Assembly: GCA_036501145.1 (NCBI GenBank)
Contig: DASYAV010000003.1
Location: forward strand, 1-64,000
Source: PALSA-505 sp036501145
Lineage (GTDB): Bacteria; Actinomycetota; Actinomycetes; Streptosporangiales; Streptosporangiaceae
Direction: 5' to 3'
DNA: 64,000 nucleotides
A program made the position numbers and the translations under genes. Shown here one piece after another: positions 35,935 through 45,274 of this stretch; the first letter of the stretch is position 1, and every line of letters starts with the position of its first letter. The notes under the pieces are model-generated. The model searched no databases, was not told the DNA's origin, and was given only the letters and a program-made list of their open reading frames with translations.

Positions 35935-36072
35935 GTGCTACGCGGTGAGCTGACCGTGCTGGCCACCCGGCCGGTGAACACGCCGGGGGCGTTCGCCCTG
36001 CTGGAGTCGGCCCTGGCCATCCTGCGCGGGCAGGTGCTGGACATCCTCATCGCCGGCTTCGCCACCAGCTAA
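35935..36072 (+). CDS. Possible 45-residue ORF or gene remnant
   Basis: A short open frame from GTG 35935 with GC-rich third positions encodes an amphipathic peptide (TPGAFALLESALAILRGQV, then LDILIAGFATS). It reads like the C-terminal helix of a larger protein rather than a complete gene. No ribosome-binding site is seen. It lies in the 293-bp gap between the divergent SDR and alpha/beta-hydrolase genes, which otherwise shows nothing. Confidence 0.25.
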   Translation: MLRGELTVLATRPVNTPGAFALLESALAILRGQVLDILIAGFATS

Positions 36073-36183
36073 GCCCGCTCCCCCGCCCGGCCCGGGTCGG
36101 GTATACAGGACGGCGAGCCCGACGATCATGTAGGGAAGCAACCGCCCGCCTCGCGGGCGCGGGCCAGCCCTGGAGGCGCGCAG

Positions 36184-36981
36184 ATGGTGGATACCTTCAC
36201 CGGCATGGACCTGGCCAGCCACTGGGCCGGAGACGGCTACCCGGTGGTGTGCCTGCCCTCGTTCAGCACCGACCGCAAGGTCACCGAGGCCGCGTTCGAC
36301 CCGGCCCTGGCGGCCGCGGACGGCTTGCGCCGGTGCTACCTGGACCTGCCCGGGCACGGTGAGTCGCCGCCCGGGCCGCCGACCTCCGACGGCGTGGTGG
36401 ACACGGTCAGCGGGTTCATCGACCGGCAGCTGCCGGGCCAGCGGTTCCTGCTGGCCGGCTGGTCCTACGGGGCCTACATCGCCGCGGCGCTGGCCCGGCG
36501 GCGGCCCGCCGATGTGGCCGGGATGCTGCTGGTCTGCCCGGGCGTGACGATCAACATGGCGGACCGGGACCTGCCGGGCGCCGGGGCCGCCGACGACGAG
36601 CCCGGCTGGCTGGACGACGTGCCACAGCAGTTGCGCGAGCACCTGTGGCAGGCACTCGGCCACCGCACCAGGGACGTGGCCGGGCGGGTGGCCGGGGTGC
36701 TAGCCGGCTCCACACCCGGCGACGAGGAGTACCGGCGGCGGCTGCGCTCGGGCGGGTACCCGGTCAGGGACGAGCAGTCCGCGTTCCCGTTCGGCGGGCC
36801 GACCAGCGTCATCACCGGGCGGCAGGACCGCATCGTCGGCTACGCCGACCAGTTCCGGCGGATGCGCTGCTACCCGTTCGGCAGCTACGCGGTGCTCGAC
36901 CAGGCCGGCCACTACCTGCCGTTCGAGCAGCCGGAGTCGTTCGCCGGGCTGGTCGCCGAGTGGCGCCGGCGGTGCCACTGA
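36184..36981 (+). CDS. Alpha/beta-fold hydrolase
   Basis: 265 residues. The nucleophile elbow GWSYG (Ser about residue 93), the oxyanion-strand segment YLDLPGHGESP, an Asp in ITGRQDRIVGY and the catalytic His in LDQAGHYLPFE complete the triad. The start ATG follows a GGAGG. Neighbouring genes are convergent or divergent, so it is a single-gene unit. Substrate is unknown. Confidence 0.9.
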   Translation: MVDTFTGMDLASHWAGDGYPVVCLPSFSTDRKVTEAAFDPALAAADGLRRCYLDLPGHGESPPGPPTSDGVVDTVSGFIDRQLPGQRFLLAGWSYGAYIAAALARRRPADVAGMLLVCPGVTINMADRDLPGAGAADDEPGWLDDVPQQLREHLWQALGHRTRDVAGRVAGVLAGSTPGDEEYRRRLRSGGYPVRDEQSAFPFGGPTSVITGRQDRIVGYADQFRRMRCYPFGSYAVLDQAGHYLPFEQPESFAGLVAEWRRRCH

Positions 36982-36987
36982 CCCAGG

Positions 36988-37479
36988 TCAGGTCACCGGC
37001 AAGATCTCCGCCCGCAGCAGACGGCCGCCCGATATCTCCAGCACGCCGAGCGTGCCGCGGGGCTGGCGGCGCCGGTCGGTGGGCGAGCCCGGGTTGAAGA
37101 TGCGCAGCCCGTCGGCCGACTCGTCCAGCGGGATGTGCGAGTGGCCGAACACGACCAGGGCCGCCGCGGGGAACCGGCGCCGCATCCGGCGCAGCCGCCC
37201 GGCCGCCTGGCCGCTGTCGTGCAGCATCGCCACGGGCAGGCCGTCCAGGCCGAACTCGGCCACGTCAGGCGCGCCCCACGAGGCCACGTCCAGGTCGTCG
37301 TTGTTGCCGCGGACCACCCGCACCGGCGCGTACCCGGCCAGCTCGTCCAGCACCTCTGCGCTGCACACGTCCCCGGCGTGCAGGATGAGGTCGGCGCGCC
37401 GCAGGTGGGCGGCGACCGCGGGCGGGCAGGACTTCCACCGCCGCGGCGCGTGCGTGTCGGCCAGCGCGATCACTCTCAC
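36988..37479 (-). CDS. YfcE/MJ0936-type metallophosphoesterase
   Basis: 163 residues of the small calcineurin-like phosphoesterase family. Metal-binding motifs are ALADTHAP, LHAGDVCS, RGNNDD (where YfcE has GNCD), MLHDSG and FGHSHIP. Such enzymes hydrolyse phosphodiesters in the cytoplasm. The start is GTG 37479. It is convergent with the alpha/beta hydrolase (six bases between stops). Confidence 0.88.
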   Translation of the reverse strand: MRVIALADTHAPRRWKSCPPAVAAHLRRADLILHAGDVCSAEVLDELAGYAPVRVVRGNNDDLDVASWGAPDVAEFGLDGLPVAMLHDSGQAAGRLRRMRRRFPAAALVVFGHSHIPLDESADGLRIFNPGSPTDRRRQPRGTLGVLEISGGRLLRAEILPVT

Positions 37480-37500
37480 CGTGCCATCCTCCCGGGGCGG

Positions 37501-38367
37501 CTAACGGAGCCGGCCGTAGCGTCGTGACCGCGTTCCCGGGCTGACGTGCTCGCGCAGGAAGCCGGCAAAGCTGATGCGGCCGTCGGCGTGGTCCGGCGCC
37601 AGGTGGCCGCCTGCCGCGTAGCCGCGCATCAGCCGTCCGGGCAGCCGCACCGGCAGCACCGGGCGGCGGCGGCCGGCCGCGCGCAGCCAGGCCCTGGCCA
37701 GTTCGGCGGTGTCCTGCACGAGCGGGCCGCCGAAGTCGGCCACCCGCCCGGCGGCGGGGGCGGCCGCCAGCTCGGTGAGCCGGCCCGCCACGTCGCCGGT
37801 GTCCACCGGCTGGAAGCTGACGCCGGCCGGCACCATCAGCACCGGCAGCGTGCCGGCCAGCCCGAAGAGGTAGCAGAGCAGGTCGTGGAACTGGGTGGCG
37901 CGCAGCACGGTCCAGGGCAGCCCGGACCGCGCCACCATCTGCTCGGCCTCCAGCTTGATCCGGTAGTAGCCGAGCGGCACCCGGTCCACCCCGACGATCG
38001 AGACGTACACCAGGTGCGGCCCGCCGGCCGCCCGCGCGGCCGTGATCAGCTGGCCGGCGGCGGCCAGGTCGCGGCGCGGCCGGCGCGGGTCGGAGGCGCA
38101 GTGCACGACCGTCCGCACGCCGCGCAGCGCCTCGCCGAGCCCGGCCCCGGTGACCAGGTCACCCACCGCCCAGCCGGGGCCATCCGGATCGCCGGCCGGG
38201 CCGCCGCCGGAGGCGCTGGAGGCGCCGCCGCCGGAGGCGCTGGACGGGTCGTCGGCCGGGCGGGCGCGGCGGCTGAGCACCCGTACGTCGTGACCGGCGG
38301 CACGCAGCCGCGGCACCAGCTGGCGGCCGAGCGCGCCGGTCCCGCCGGTCACGAGGATCGCCGCCAT
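37501..38367 (-). CDS. NAD(P)H-binding NmrA/atypical SDR protein
   Basis: 288 residues starting MAAILVTGGTGALGRQLV, with the TGGTGxxG glycine motif of atypical SDRs. A Ser/Gly-rich insertion (SSASGGGASSASGGG) at about 45-60 is a duplicated low-complexity loop. YVSIVGVDRVPLGYYRIKLEAE (in part) holds the Tyr-x-x-x-Lys pair. ATG 38367 follows GGAAGG; longer upstream starts have implausible composition. Members act as redox-sensing regulators or reductases; no specific role is shown. Confidence 0.85.
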   Translation of the reverse strand: MAAILVTGGTGALGRQLVPRLRAAGHDVRVLSRRARPADDPSSASGGGASSASGGGPAGDPDGPGWAVGDLVTGAGLGEALRGVRTVVHCASDPRRPRRDLAAAGQLITAARAAGGPHLVYVSIVGVDRVPLGYYRIKLEAEQMVARSGLPWTVLRATQFHDLLCYLFGLAGTLPVLMVPAGVSFQPVDTGDVAGRLTELAAAPAAGRVADFGGPLVQDTAELARAWLRAAGRRRPVLPVRLPGRLMRGYAAGGHLAPDHADGRISFAGFLREHVSPGTRSRRYGRLR

Positions 38368-38491
38368 GTGTCTTCCTTCCATTCGCTGCACGGGCACCGG
38401 CAGGAACTCACCAACTCCCTGACTCGTAGTTACCTGGTGGGACAGTGGGGTGTAAAGGCCGGAACGCCTGCCCGCTGCGAAGGGAAGCCCG

Positions 38492-39772
38492 ATGTCCACA
38501 GACCGGTGGCCGGCGGCCAGGAGGCCGCTGACCACAGCGGTGCCGGCCTTAACGCTGGCCACAGCGCTGGCCACCGTGCTGGCCACGGTGCTGCTGGCGC
38601 CCGCGACGGCGGCTAACGCGGGAGGCGAACGAGGCGGCGGGCGCGGCGGCGCGGGCACCGAAGAGCCGGCCACGGCCGGTGCGCCGGTCCCGGCCCGGTT
38701 GCCACGGCTAGCGGCGCTGACCGCGGTCTCCTGCGCGTCGCCCCGGCTGTGCATGGTCATCGGCAACACCTCGTCGAAGAGCACCGCGGTGCTGCGCTGG
38801 AACGGCAGGAACTGGGCGGAGCTGCCGGTGCCCAGGCCGGCCACCGACCGCCTGGCCGCGATCTGGTGCGGATCGGCGACCTCCTGCCTGGCCGCCGGGG
38901 AAACCACCCGCAACGCCTCGGGCAGCAGGAGCGTGCCGCTCGCAGAACAGTGGAACGGCTACGGCTGGACCGTGCTGCCGGTGCCCAACCAGGCACACAC
39001 GTTCTGGTCCGGGCTGGCGGGCATCGACTGCGGCTCGGCCACCGCGTGCACGGCGGTGGGCAGCTACACCACGGCCAAGAGCGACCACGTCCCGCCCACC
39101 TACGCGCTGGCCGAAGGCTGGAACGGGCAGGCGTGGCGGCTCGAGCCAGCCACGAACCCGGAAGCGCAGCTCACCGAGCTGTCCTCGGTGAGCTGCTCGT
39201 CGGCCGGCGCCTGCACCGCGGTGGGCACCGAACTCGACGGCGGTCTGGTGGCGGAGCGGTGGAACGGCACGGCATGGGCCACGCAGCAGCCTGAGTCGTC
39301 CGGTGGCGGCGGTCCCGGCGACCTCAACGCGGTGTCCTGCCCCGCGGCCGCCGACTGCACCGTGGTGGGTGACTCGGGCGGCGACGACAACCAGGGGCTG
39401 ACCGAGACCTGGAACGGCAGGAGCTGGGGATCGGAGTCGGTCGTGGCCCCGTCGGACTGGTCCACGCTTTCCGGCCTGAAATGCTGGTCGGCCACGGCGT
39501 GCATGGCGGTGGGCAGCGATGACGGCTATCGCGGCGACGTCACCCTCGCGGCCTGGTGGAACGGCAGGTCATGGTTGCTCCGGCACACTCCCAGCGCGCC
39601 ACGGCCCGCCCTCAACAGCACGCTCGGCGCGGTCTCCTGCGGCTCGCCCTCCGCCTGCCTGGCGGTCGGCGACAGCGACGGTGGCGTCGGCAAGACCGAC
39701 TACACCACGGGCAGGCGGGCGCTGGCCGAGTGGTGGAACGGCAGGAAGTGGCGCATGCTGCCTAGGCCGTGA
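38492..39772 (+). CDS. Secreted seven-repeat Cys-pair beta-propeller-like protein
   Basis: 426 residues. An N-terminal signal sequence (about 1-41) is followed by a Gly-rich linker and seven ~50-residue repeats. Each repeat has the form L-x-x-(V/I)-x-C-x-S-x-x-x-C-x-x-x-G ... (A/T)-x-x-WNG-x-x-W. There are thus fourteen regularly placed Cys, one pair per repeat, and seven WNG-x-x-W motifs, as expected of a disulfide-stapled seven-bladed propeller outside the cell. No catalytic residues stand out, so a binding or matrix function is likely. It is a single gene. Confidence 0.8.
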   Translation: MSTDRWPAARRPLTTAVPALTLATALATVLATVLLAPATAANAGGERGGGRGGAGTEEPATAGAPVPARLPRLAALTAVSCASPRLCMVIGNTSSKSTAVLRWNGRNWAELPVPRPATDRLAAIWCGSATSCLAAGETTRNASGSRSVPLAEQWNGYGWTVLPVPNQAHTFWSGLAGIDCGSATACTAVGSYTTAKSDHVPPTYALAEGWNGQAWRLEPATNPEAQLTELSSVSCSSAGACTAVGTELDGGLVAERWNGTAWATQQPESSGGGGPGDLNAVSCPAAADCTVVGDSGGDDNQGLTETWNGRSWGSESVVAPSDWSTLSGLKCWSATACMAVGSDDGYRGDVTLAAWWNGRSWLLRHTPSAPRPALNSTLGAVSCGSPSACLAVGDSDGGVGKTDYTTGRRALAEWWNGRKWRMLPRP

Positions 39773-39833
39773 CACGGCAAGGCCCGGTCAAACCCCGGGT
39801 GGCCGCCGCGGCCGGGACGCTACGATCTCGCCC

Positions 39834-41228
39834 ATGCTGGCCAGGAAGCCGGGTAAACCCGGACAGCTCTTCGAGCCCTGGTTCATCCCGTTCGCCCTGG
39901 TGAACGGGGCCGCGGTGGGGCTCACCCCGATCCTGCTGCCGCTGGTGGCGGCCCGGCAGGGCGCGGGGCACGTCGGCCTGGTCATGGGGGCGTTCAACCT
40001 GGGCGCGTTCGCCGCCCCGGTGACCGGCGGGCTGGCCGACGCGCTGCACGCGCACCGGCTGCTGGCCACGGTGTGCTCGGCGCTGTCTGCGGTCACGCTG
40101 TGGCTGTTCCCTTACGTCGGCTCCGCGCTGCAGTTGCTGCTCGCGCTGGTCGGTGGCGCGGGTTTCGCCGGCGCGGTGACGATCGCCAACCTGCTGATCG
40201 TGGAGCGCAGGCCGGAGGGCGAATGGAACCAGCGGCTCGGCTGGCTGGAGACCGCACTCAGCGTCGGCCAGGGCGCCGCGCTGTTCCTCGCCGCCTGGCT
40301 GAGCGGGCTGTCGGAGAAGACCGGCCTGGGCATCGCCGCGCTGGTGCCGGCGGCCGCGGTGCCGCTGTCCCTGCTGCTGCTGCCGCGGCTGGCCCGGGCG
40401 GGTACGGCGACACCAGGCACGGCCGGCTCAGCCGCAACCGGCACCGCCACGGCGGGCCAGGCCACCCCGTCGACGGCCCGGGCCGCGGCCAGGCACCGGC
40501 TGCGCAACGCCGGGCACACCGGCGAGTGGGGCCCGGTCAGCCCGTCGAGCCTGCCGCATGTGCCGGGCACCCGTCCGTCGAGGAACACGCTCCGCCGGGC
40601 GCTGGGGCTGCTGACCGGGGGGTTCGGCTGGATGCTCGCGGCCTGGATCCCCGCCTACGCGGGATCGGCGATCGTGTTCGCGCTGTACCCGGTGCTGTTC
40701 CAGCATGCCTTCCGGGTGGCGCCGCAGACGTCCTCGGTGGCCTTCGCGGTGATCGTGTTCGTCAGCCTGCCGCTGTTCCTGCTGGCCGGCCGGGTCAGCC
40801 AGCGGCGCGGGCCGCGGGCGGTGATGGCCGGCGGCCTCGGCGCCCGGGTGGTGCTGCTGGCGCTGCTGGCCATCCTGGCCGCGACCGGGTCGGTGCCGGC
40901 GGTGCTGCCGCTCGCCGTGTTCGGCGGGATCCTGTTCGCCTGGTCGTTCCTCAGCGTGGCCTCGCCCGGGCTGACCGGGCAACTGGTCCCGCAGGCGGAG
41001 GGCGAGGCGCAGGGCGTGCTCAACGCGGCCAGCGGCATCGCGGGGTTCCTCGGCGCGGTCATCGGCGGCGCGGTCGCCAGCGCGGCGGGCTACCCGGCCG
41101 CGCTGGCCCTGGGCGCCGCCGCCACCGTGGCCGGGCTGCTGATCTTCGTGGTCAGGCTGCTGCGCCCGGCCCGGCCACGGCCCCGCCCACCGGCCACCGA
41201 GCCGCCCAGCCCCGCCCGGGCGGCCTGA
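39834..41228 (+). CDS. MFS transporter
   Basis: 464 residues with about twelve hydrophobic segments, two blocks of six around a Pro/Thr/Ala-rich cytoplasmic loop (about 195-250). The first half includes GGLADALHAHRLL, an MFS loop 2-3 pattern. The ATG at 39834 has no strong Shine-Dalgarno. It belongs to the major facilitator superfamily; substrate is unknown. It lies 78 bp before lysS in the same direction. Confidence 0.88.
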   Translation: MLARKPGKPGQLFEPWFIPFALVNGAAVGLTPILLPLVAARQGAGHVGLVMGAFNLGAFAAPVTGGLADALHAHRLLATVCSALSAVTLWLFPYVGSALQLLLALVGGAGFAGAVTIANLLIVERRPEGEWNQRLGWLETALSVGQGAALFLAAWLSGLSEKTGLGIAALVPAAAVPLSLLLLPRLARAGTATPGTAGSAATGTATAGQATPSTARAAARHRLRNAGHTGEWGPVSPSSLPHVPGTRPSRNTLRRALGLLTGGFGWMLAAWIPAYAGSAIVFALYPVLFQHAFRVAPQTSSVAFAVIVFVSLPLFLLAGRVSQRRGPRAVMAGGLGARVVLLALLAILAATGSVPAVLPLAVFGGILFAWSFLSVASPGLTGQLVPQAEGEAQGVLNAASGIAGFLGAVIGGAVASAAGYPAALALGAAATVAGLLIFVVRLLRPARPRPRPPATEPPSPARAA

Positions 41229-41306
41229 CCAGGTGAGGACACACCGGTAACCACACCGGGGTCGTGTTCGGCTACCCTGCCGACGAGCGACGGCAGAGGT
41301 GGAGAA

Positions 41307-42938
41307 GTGCCCGCAGCTAATGAGGACTGGGTAGCGCGTACCGCGGCCGAGGTGATCGCCGAGGGCGAGCGGCGCCACCCCGGTGCGGCCCCGACGTGCG
41401 CGAGCGGCATCAGCCCGTCCGGTTCGGTGCACCTGGGCAACCTGCGCGAACTGATGACCCCGCACCTGGTCGCGGACGAGGTGCGGCGGTCGGGGCACCC
41501 GTGCCGGCACATCCTGTCCTGGGATGACTACGACCGGTTCCGGCGGGTGCCGGCCGGGTTCCCTGAGGCCTTCGCCGAGCACGTCGGCCGGCCGCTGACG
41601 TCGGTGCCCGATCCGGTGGGCGGCTGCCATGAGAACTGGGCCGAGCACTTCAAGGACCCGCTGCGCGAATCACTGGCCAGGCTCGGCATCCGGGTCACCG
41701 AGATCAGCCAGACGCGGATGTACACCTCCGGGGCCTACACCGGGCAGATCATCGTGGCCATGCGCCGCCGCGCCGACATCGCGGCCATCGTCCGGCGGTA
41801 CCAGACCAAGCGGGCCGGCGCGGACGAGGACGCGCCGGCGGACTACTACCCGTTCCGTCCCTACTGCGTGACCTGTGGCCGGGACGACACGACCGTCACC
41901 GCCTTCGACGACGACACCGCGGAGATCAGCTACACGTGCAGGTGCGGGGGCGGCGTCGGGCCGGTGCCCATCGGCCAGGTCGCGGGCAAGCTGGTCTGGA
42001 AGGTCGACTGGCCGATGCGCTGGGCCTACGAGCGGGTGACGTTCGAGCCGGCCGGCGTGGACCACGCCACACCGGGATCGGGCTTCACCGTCGGCCAGCA
42101 CCTGGTCGGGGACATCTTCGGCGGGCAGATGCCGCTGCACTTCGGGTACTCGTTCGTCGGCACGCAAGGGACCGCGAAGATGAGCGGCTCGGCCGGCGGC
42201 GCCCCGACACCACGGGACGCGCTGGAAGTCTTCGAGGCGCCGCTGGTCCGGTGGCTGTACGCACGGCGCCGCCCGGAACAGAGCATCACGCTGGCGTTCG
42301 GCGCCGAGGTGGGCCGGGTCTACGACGAGTGGGACGCGCTCACCCGCAAGGTCGGCGACGGCACCGCCGCGCCGGGTGCCTGTGCCATCTGGACGAGAGC
42401 TTCATCCACCGCGGACGGCAAGCTGCCGCAGACGCCCAGGCCGCTGCCGTTCCGCACGCTGGCTTCGGTCTATGACATCACGGCCGGTGACGAGGAGCAG
42501 GAGCTGCGCATTCTGCGCGCCCTGACCCCGGAAGCGCCGATCAACAGCGCCGGCGAGGTGCAGCCGCGGCTGGACTGTGCCCGGGCCTGGCTGCTCGGAT
42601 ACGCGCCGGACGAGGCCCGCACGACGGTCCGCGAGGAGCCGGACCACCGGATGCTGGCCGGCCTGACCGAGCAGGACCGGCACGCGGTGAAGCTGCTCGC
42701 CGACCAGATGGCGGAGCACTGGTCGCTCGAGGGGCTGACCACGCTGCTGTACGGGATCCCGAAGCTGACCCGCGGGATGCCGATCGACGCACCGCCCACC
42801 GCCGAGCTGAAGGCGGCGCAGCGGGCCTGGTTCGTCCTGCTGTACCGGCTGCTCATCGGCAAGGACACCGGCCCGCGGCTGCCGACCTTGCTGCTCGCCA
42901 TCGGCGAGGAACGGGTGCACGTGCTGCTCGGCGCCTGA
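41307..42938 (+). CDS. lysS: Class I (archaeal-type) lysyl-tRNA synthetase
   Basis: 543 residues. It charges tRNA-Lys by the class I route. The HIGH-equivalent motif is SGSVHLGN (about 38-45), the KMSKS-equivalent is KMSGS within TAKMSGSAG (about 291), and a zinc-binding group is formed by CVTCG and CRCGG. The C-terminal half is the alpha-helix-bundle anticodon-binding region. GTG 41307 follows GGTGGAG. Its stop abuts the convergent TetR gene with no gap. Several actinobacteria carry this class beside a class II enzyme; whether a second LysRS exists is not visible here. Confidence 0.93.
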   Translation: MPAANEDWVARTAAEVIAEGERRHPGAAPTCASGISPSGSVHLGNLRELMTPHLVADEVRRSGHPCRHILSWDDYDRFRRVPAGFPEAFAEHVGRPLTSVPDPVGGCHENWAEHFKDPLRESLARLGIRVTEISQTRMYTSGAYTGQIIVAMRRRADIAAIVRRYQTKRAGADEDAPADYYPFRPYCVTCGRDDTTVTAFDDDTAEISYTCRCGGGVGPVPIGQVAGKLVWKVDWPMRWAYERVTFEPAGVDHATPGSGFTVGQHLVGDIFGGQMPLHFGYSFVGTQGTAKMSGSAGGAPTPRDALEVFEAPLVRWLYARRRPEQSITLAFGAEVGRVYDEWDALTRKVGDGTAAPGACAIWTRASSTADGKLPQTPRPLPFRTLASVYDITAGDEEQELRILRALTPEAPINSAGEVQPRLDCARAWLLGYAPDEARTTVREEPDHRMLAGLTEQDRHAVKLLADQMAEHWSLEGLTTLLYGIPKLTRGMPIDAPPTAELKAAQRAWFVLLYRLLIGKDTGPRLPTLLLAIGEERVHVLLGA

Positions 42939-43634
42939 CTACGTGCCGGGCCCGGTCAGCCGGGCGGCCATTGCCTCGACGCCGGCGATGAACAGGTCAG
43001 TGCCGAACCGGTAGTGGAACTCCGGGTCCTCGCAGTCGGCCAGCGGCCCAGCGCACTCGACCACGTACGGGTAGCGGTCGGCCGGCAGCATCGCCATCCG
43101 CACCCGGTTGCGGCGGCTCTGCTCGGCCAGCTCCGCTTCGCCCATCCCCGGATGGGTGCCGGGTTCGCTCATCACCAGGGTCAGGCCGGTCCACAGGAGG
43201 CTGCGGGCGATGGCGGTGGCATGCTCCGGATCGAGCCCGGCCCCGCGCAGCACACCCAGGGTGACCTCGGTGGCCTGCAGGAACGGCTCGCTCTGCTTCT
43301 CCGTCTCCAGCAGCAGCTGTGAGGCGGCGGGATGCGCGCGCAGCGCACGGATCAGCGACTCCAGCAGGCCGCGCAGCTGCCGCGGCCACGGCTGCGCCGG
43401 GTCCAGGGCGATGTCGATCTCGCCCCACACCTGGTCGGCCAGCGCGAGCAGCAGCTCGTCCTTGCTGCGGAAGTGCCAGTACAGCGCCATCGGGGTGACG
43501 CCCAGGTCCTGAGCCAGCCGCCGGATGGTCAGCCCGTCCAGGCCGCTGGCGTCGGCCAGCGTAAGCCCCCGGTCCACCACGGCCCTCTTGCTGAGCCGGG
43601 ACCGTTCCGCGTCTGCTGCCCGGGTGTCCGCCAT
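42939..43634 (-). CDS. TetR-family transcriptional regulator
   Basis: 231 residues. The helix-turn-helix is DGLTIRRLAQDLGVTPMALYWHF (in part: IRRLAQDLGVTPMALYWHF), and the C-terminal ligand domain resembles the TetR_C class of repressors paired with efflux pumps. ATG 43634 is preferred over TTG 43646, which would fall inside a TATAGT-like -10 box (43646-43651 on this strand); the mRNA would then be nearly leaderless. Four copies of a 13-bp site lie just upstream, between this gene and a divergent EmrB/QacA-type pump, so it probably represses both. Confidence 0.9.
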   Translation of the reverse strand: MADTRAADAERSRLSKRAVVDRGLTLADASGLDGLTIRRLAQDLGVTPMALYWHFRSKDELLLALADQVWGEIDIALDPAQPWPRQLRGLLESLIRALRAHPAASQLLLETEKQSEPFLQATEVTLGVLRGAGLDPEHATAIARSLLWTGLTLVMSEPGTHPGMGEAELAEQSRRNRVRMAMLPADRYPYVVECAGPLADCEDPEFHYRFGTDLFIAGVEAMAARLTGPGT

Positions 43635-43647
43635 CTCAGTTGACAAC

Positions 43648-43720
43648 TATACGCCGTACAAGCCATGCTGTGCTATGTACATGTACAACGTATAGGTACG
43701 TCGTATAAGAACGCCGTACA
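43648..43720. promoter_or_regulatory. Cluster of four 13-bp operator sites, TGTACRRCGTATA
   Basis: Sites: 43648-43660 (inverted), 43682-43694 (direct), 43695-43707 (direct, 10 of 13 bases) and 43708-43720 (inverted, 10 of 13). The last three abut without a gap. The cluster lies between the tetR start (43634) and the efflux gene start (43805) and overlaps the likely -10 of tetR. Confidence 0.65.
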
Positions 43721-43804
43721 TGAGCGGTGTACAGGACACGGCCCAGCGGACAGGGTGCACCGGGTTCCGGTGCACGGGAGCGGGCCCCGGCCCGAGGAGA
43801 ACGC

Positions 43805-45274
43805 ATGCCACGACGATGGCTGACCCTGGTGGCGGTAAGCCTCGCCACCTTCATGACCTACCTGGACAACAACGTCACCAACGTGGCGATCCCCACCATC
43901 GAGCGCAGCCTGCACCTGTCGGTGGCCGGGCTGGAGTGGGTGGTCAGCAGCTACGTGCTGGTGTTCGCCGGCCTGATGCTGGTGGGCGGCAGGCTGGCCG
44001 ACGTGTTCGGCAGGCGCCGCCTGTTCCTGACCGGCCTGACGGTATTCACGCTCGCCTCGCTCGCGGCCGGGCTGGCCAGCAGCGGCGGCATGCTGATCGG
44101 GTTCCGCGCGGTGCAGGGGCTCGGCGCGGCGCTGCTGGTGCCGACCACGCTGGCGATCATCATGGCCACCTTCGACGACGGACGGGAACGCACCAGGGCC
44201 ATCGGCATATGGACCGCGATCGGCGCGCTCGCCCTCGCCTTCGGCCCGCTGATCGGCGGCTTCATCAGCGAGAACTTCCGGTGGGGCTGGATCTTCTTCA
44301 TCAACGTGCCGGTCGGCGTGATCACCTTCGCGATGGCCATCATGTGGATGGCCGAGTCGCGCGGCCGGACCAAGTCCCGCCGCCTCGACGTGCCGGGCCT
44401 CGCCACCTCGGCGGTGGCGCTGTTCGCGCTGACCTATGCGCTGATCGAGGGCCACACCAGGGGCTGGACGTCCGGCCAGATCCTCGGCTCGTTCGCGCTC
44501 GCCGCGCTGGCCGCCACGGCGTTCGGCGTGATCGAGGCGCGGTCGGCGCAGCCGATGGTGCAGGTGTCGCTGTTCCGCTCGCGAGTGTTCAGCGGCGGCA
44601 CCAGCGTGATCATGCTGTGGGCGTTCGGCGTGTTCGGCATCTACTTCTTCACCTCGCTGTACCTGCAGGGCATCCTCGGCTTCTCGCCGGTCAAGGCCGG
44701 CCTGGCCTTCGTGCCGATGGCGCTGCTGCTGGCGGTCTTCTCCGGGGTCGCCGCGCCGGTCGCCGCCCGGATCGGCGCGCGCTGGACGGTCGCGCTCGGG
44801 CTGGTGATCATGACCGGCGGGCTGCTGCTGTTCGCCCAGCAGGGGCTGCACACCAGCTTCGCCGGGCTGATGCCCGGGTTCCTGCTGTTCGGCGCGGGGT
44901 CGGGGCTGATGTTCGCGCCGCTGACGACCGAGGTGCTGAGCTCGATGCCCACCGACCGGTCCGGTGTCGCGTCCGCGCTGATGAACGCCTCCCGCGAACT
45001 GGCCGGCCTGCTGGGCATCACGGTGATCGGCGCCGTGCTGTCCTCCCGGCAGGGCGCCGCGCTGCGGCAGCACGTGGCCCCGCCGGCGGCGTTCCTGGAC
45101 GGGTACCACGCCGGGCTGGCGGTCACCATCGGGCTGACCATGGCCGGCATCGTGGTCGCCATCTTCGCGCTGCGCCGGGCCACCCCGGCGCCCGCCCTGG
45201 CGCGGGCCGCGGGCGAGCTAGCCGGCGCGGCTCCCGCCGAGCAGGCCGAGCAGCCAGCCGGGGCCGGTCACTGA
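43805..45274 (+). CDS. EmrB/QacA-type (DHA2) MFS drug efflux transporter
   Basis: 489 residues with about fourteen membrane segments. MTYLDNNVTNVAIPTI is the DHA2 version of motif D, GGRLADVFGRRRLFL is MFS motif A, and GIWTAIGALALAFGPLIGG is motif C of drug antiporters. The ATG follows GAGGAGAAC. It is divergent from a TetR gene and its operator cluster, indicating ligand-induced efflux of a hydrophobic drug or metabolite. The last 57 bp overlap the convergent Nudix-NYN gene. Confidence 0.93.
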   Translation: MPRRWLTLVAVSLATFMTYLDNNVTNVAIPTIERSLHLSVAGLEWVVSSYVLVFAGLMLVGGRLADVFGRRRLFLTGLTVFTLASLAAGLASSGGMLIGFRAVQGLGAALLVPTTLAIIMATFDDGRERTRAIGIWTAIGALALAFGPLIGGFISENFRWGWIFFINVPVGVITFAMAIMWMAESRGRTKSRRLDVPGLATSAVALFALTYALIEGHTRGWTSGQILGSFALAALAATAFGVIEARSAQPMVQVSLFRSRVFSGGTSVIMLWAFGVFGIYFFTSLYLQGILGFSPVKAGLAFVPMALLLAVFSGVAAPVAARIGARWTVALGLVIMTGGLLLFAQQGLHTSFAGLMPGFLLFGAGSGLMFAPLTTEVLSSMPTDRSGVASALMNASRELAGLLGITVIGAVLSSRQGAALRQHVAPPAAFLDGYHAGLAVTIGLTMAGIVVAIFALRRATPAPALARAAGELAGAAPAEQAEQPAGAGH

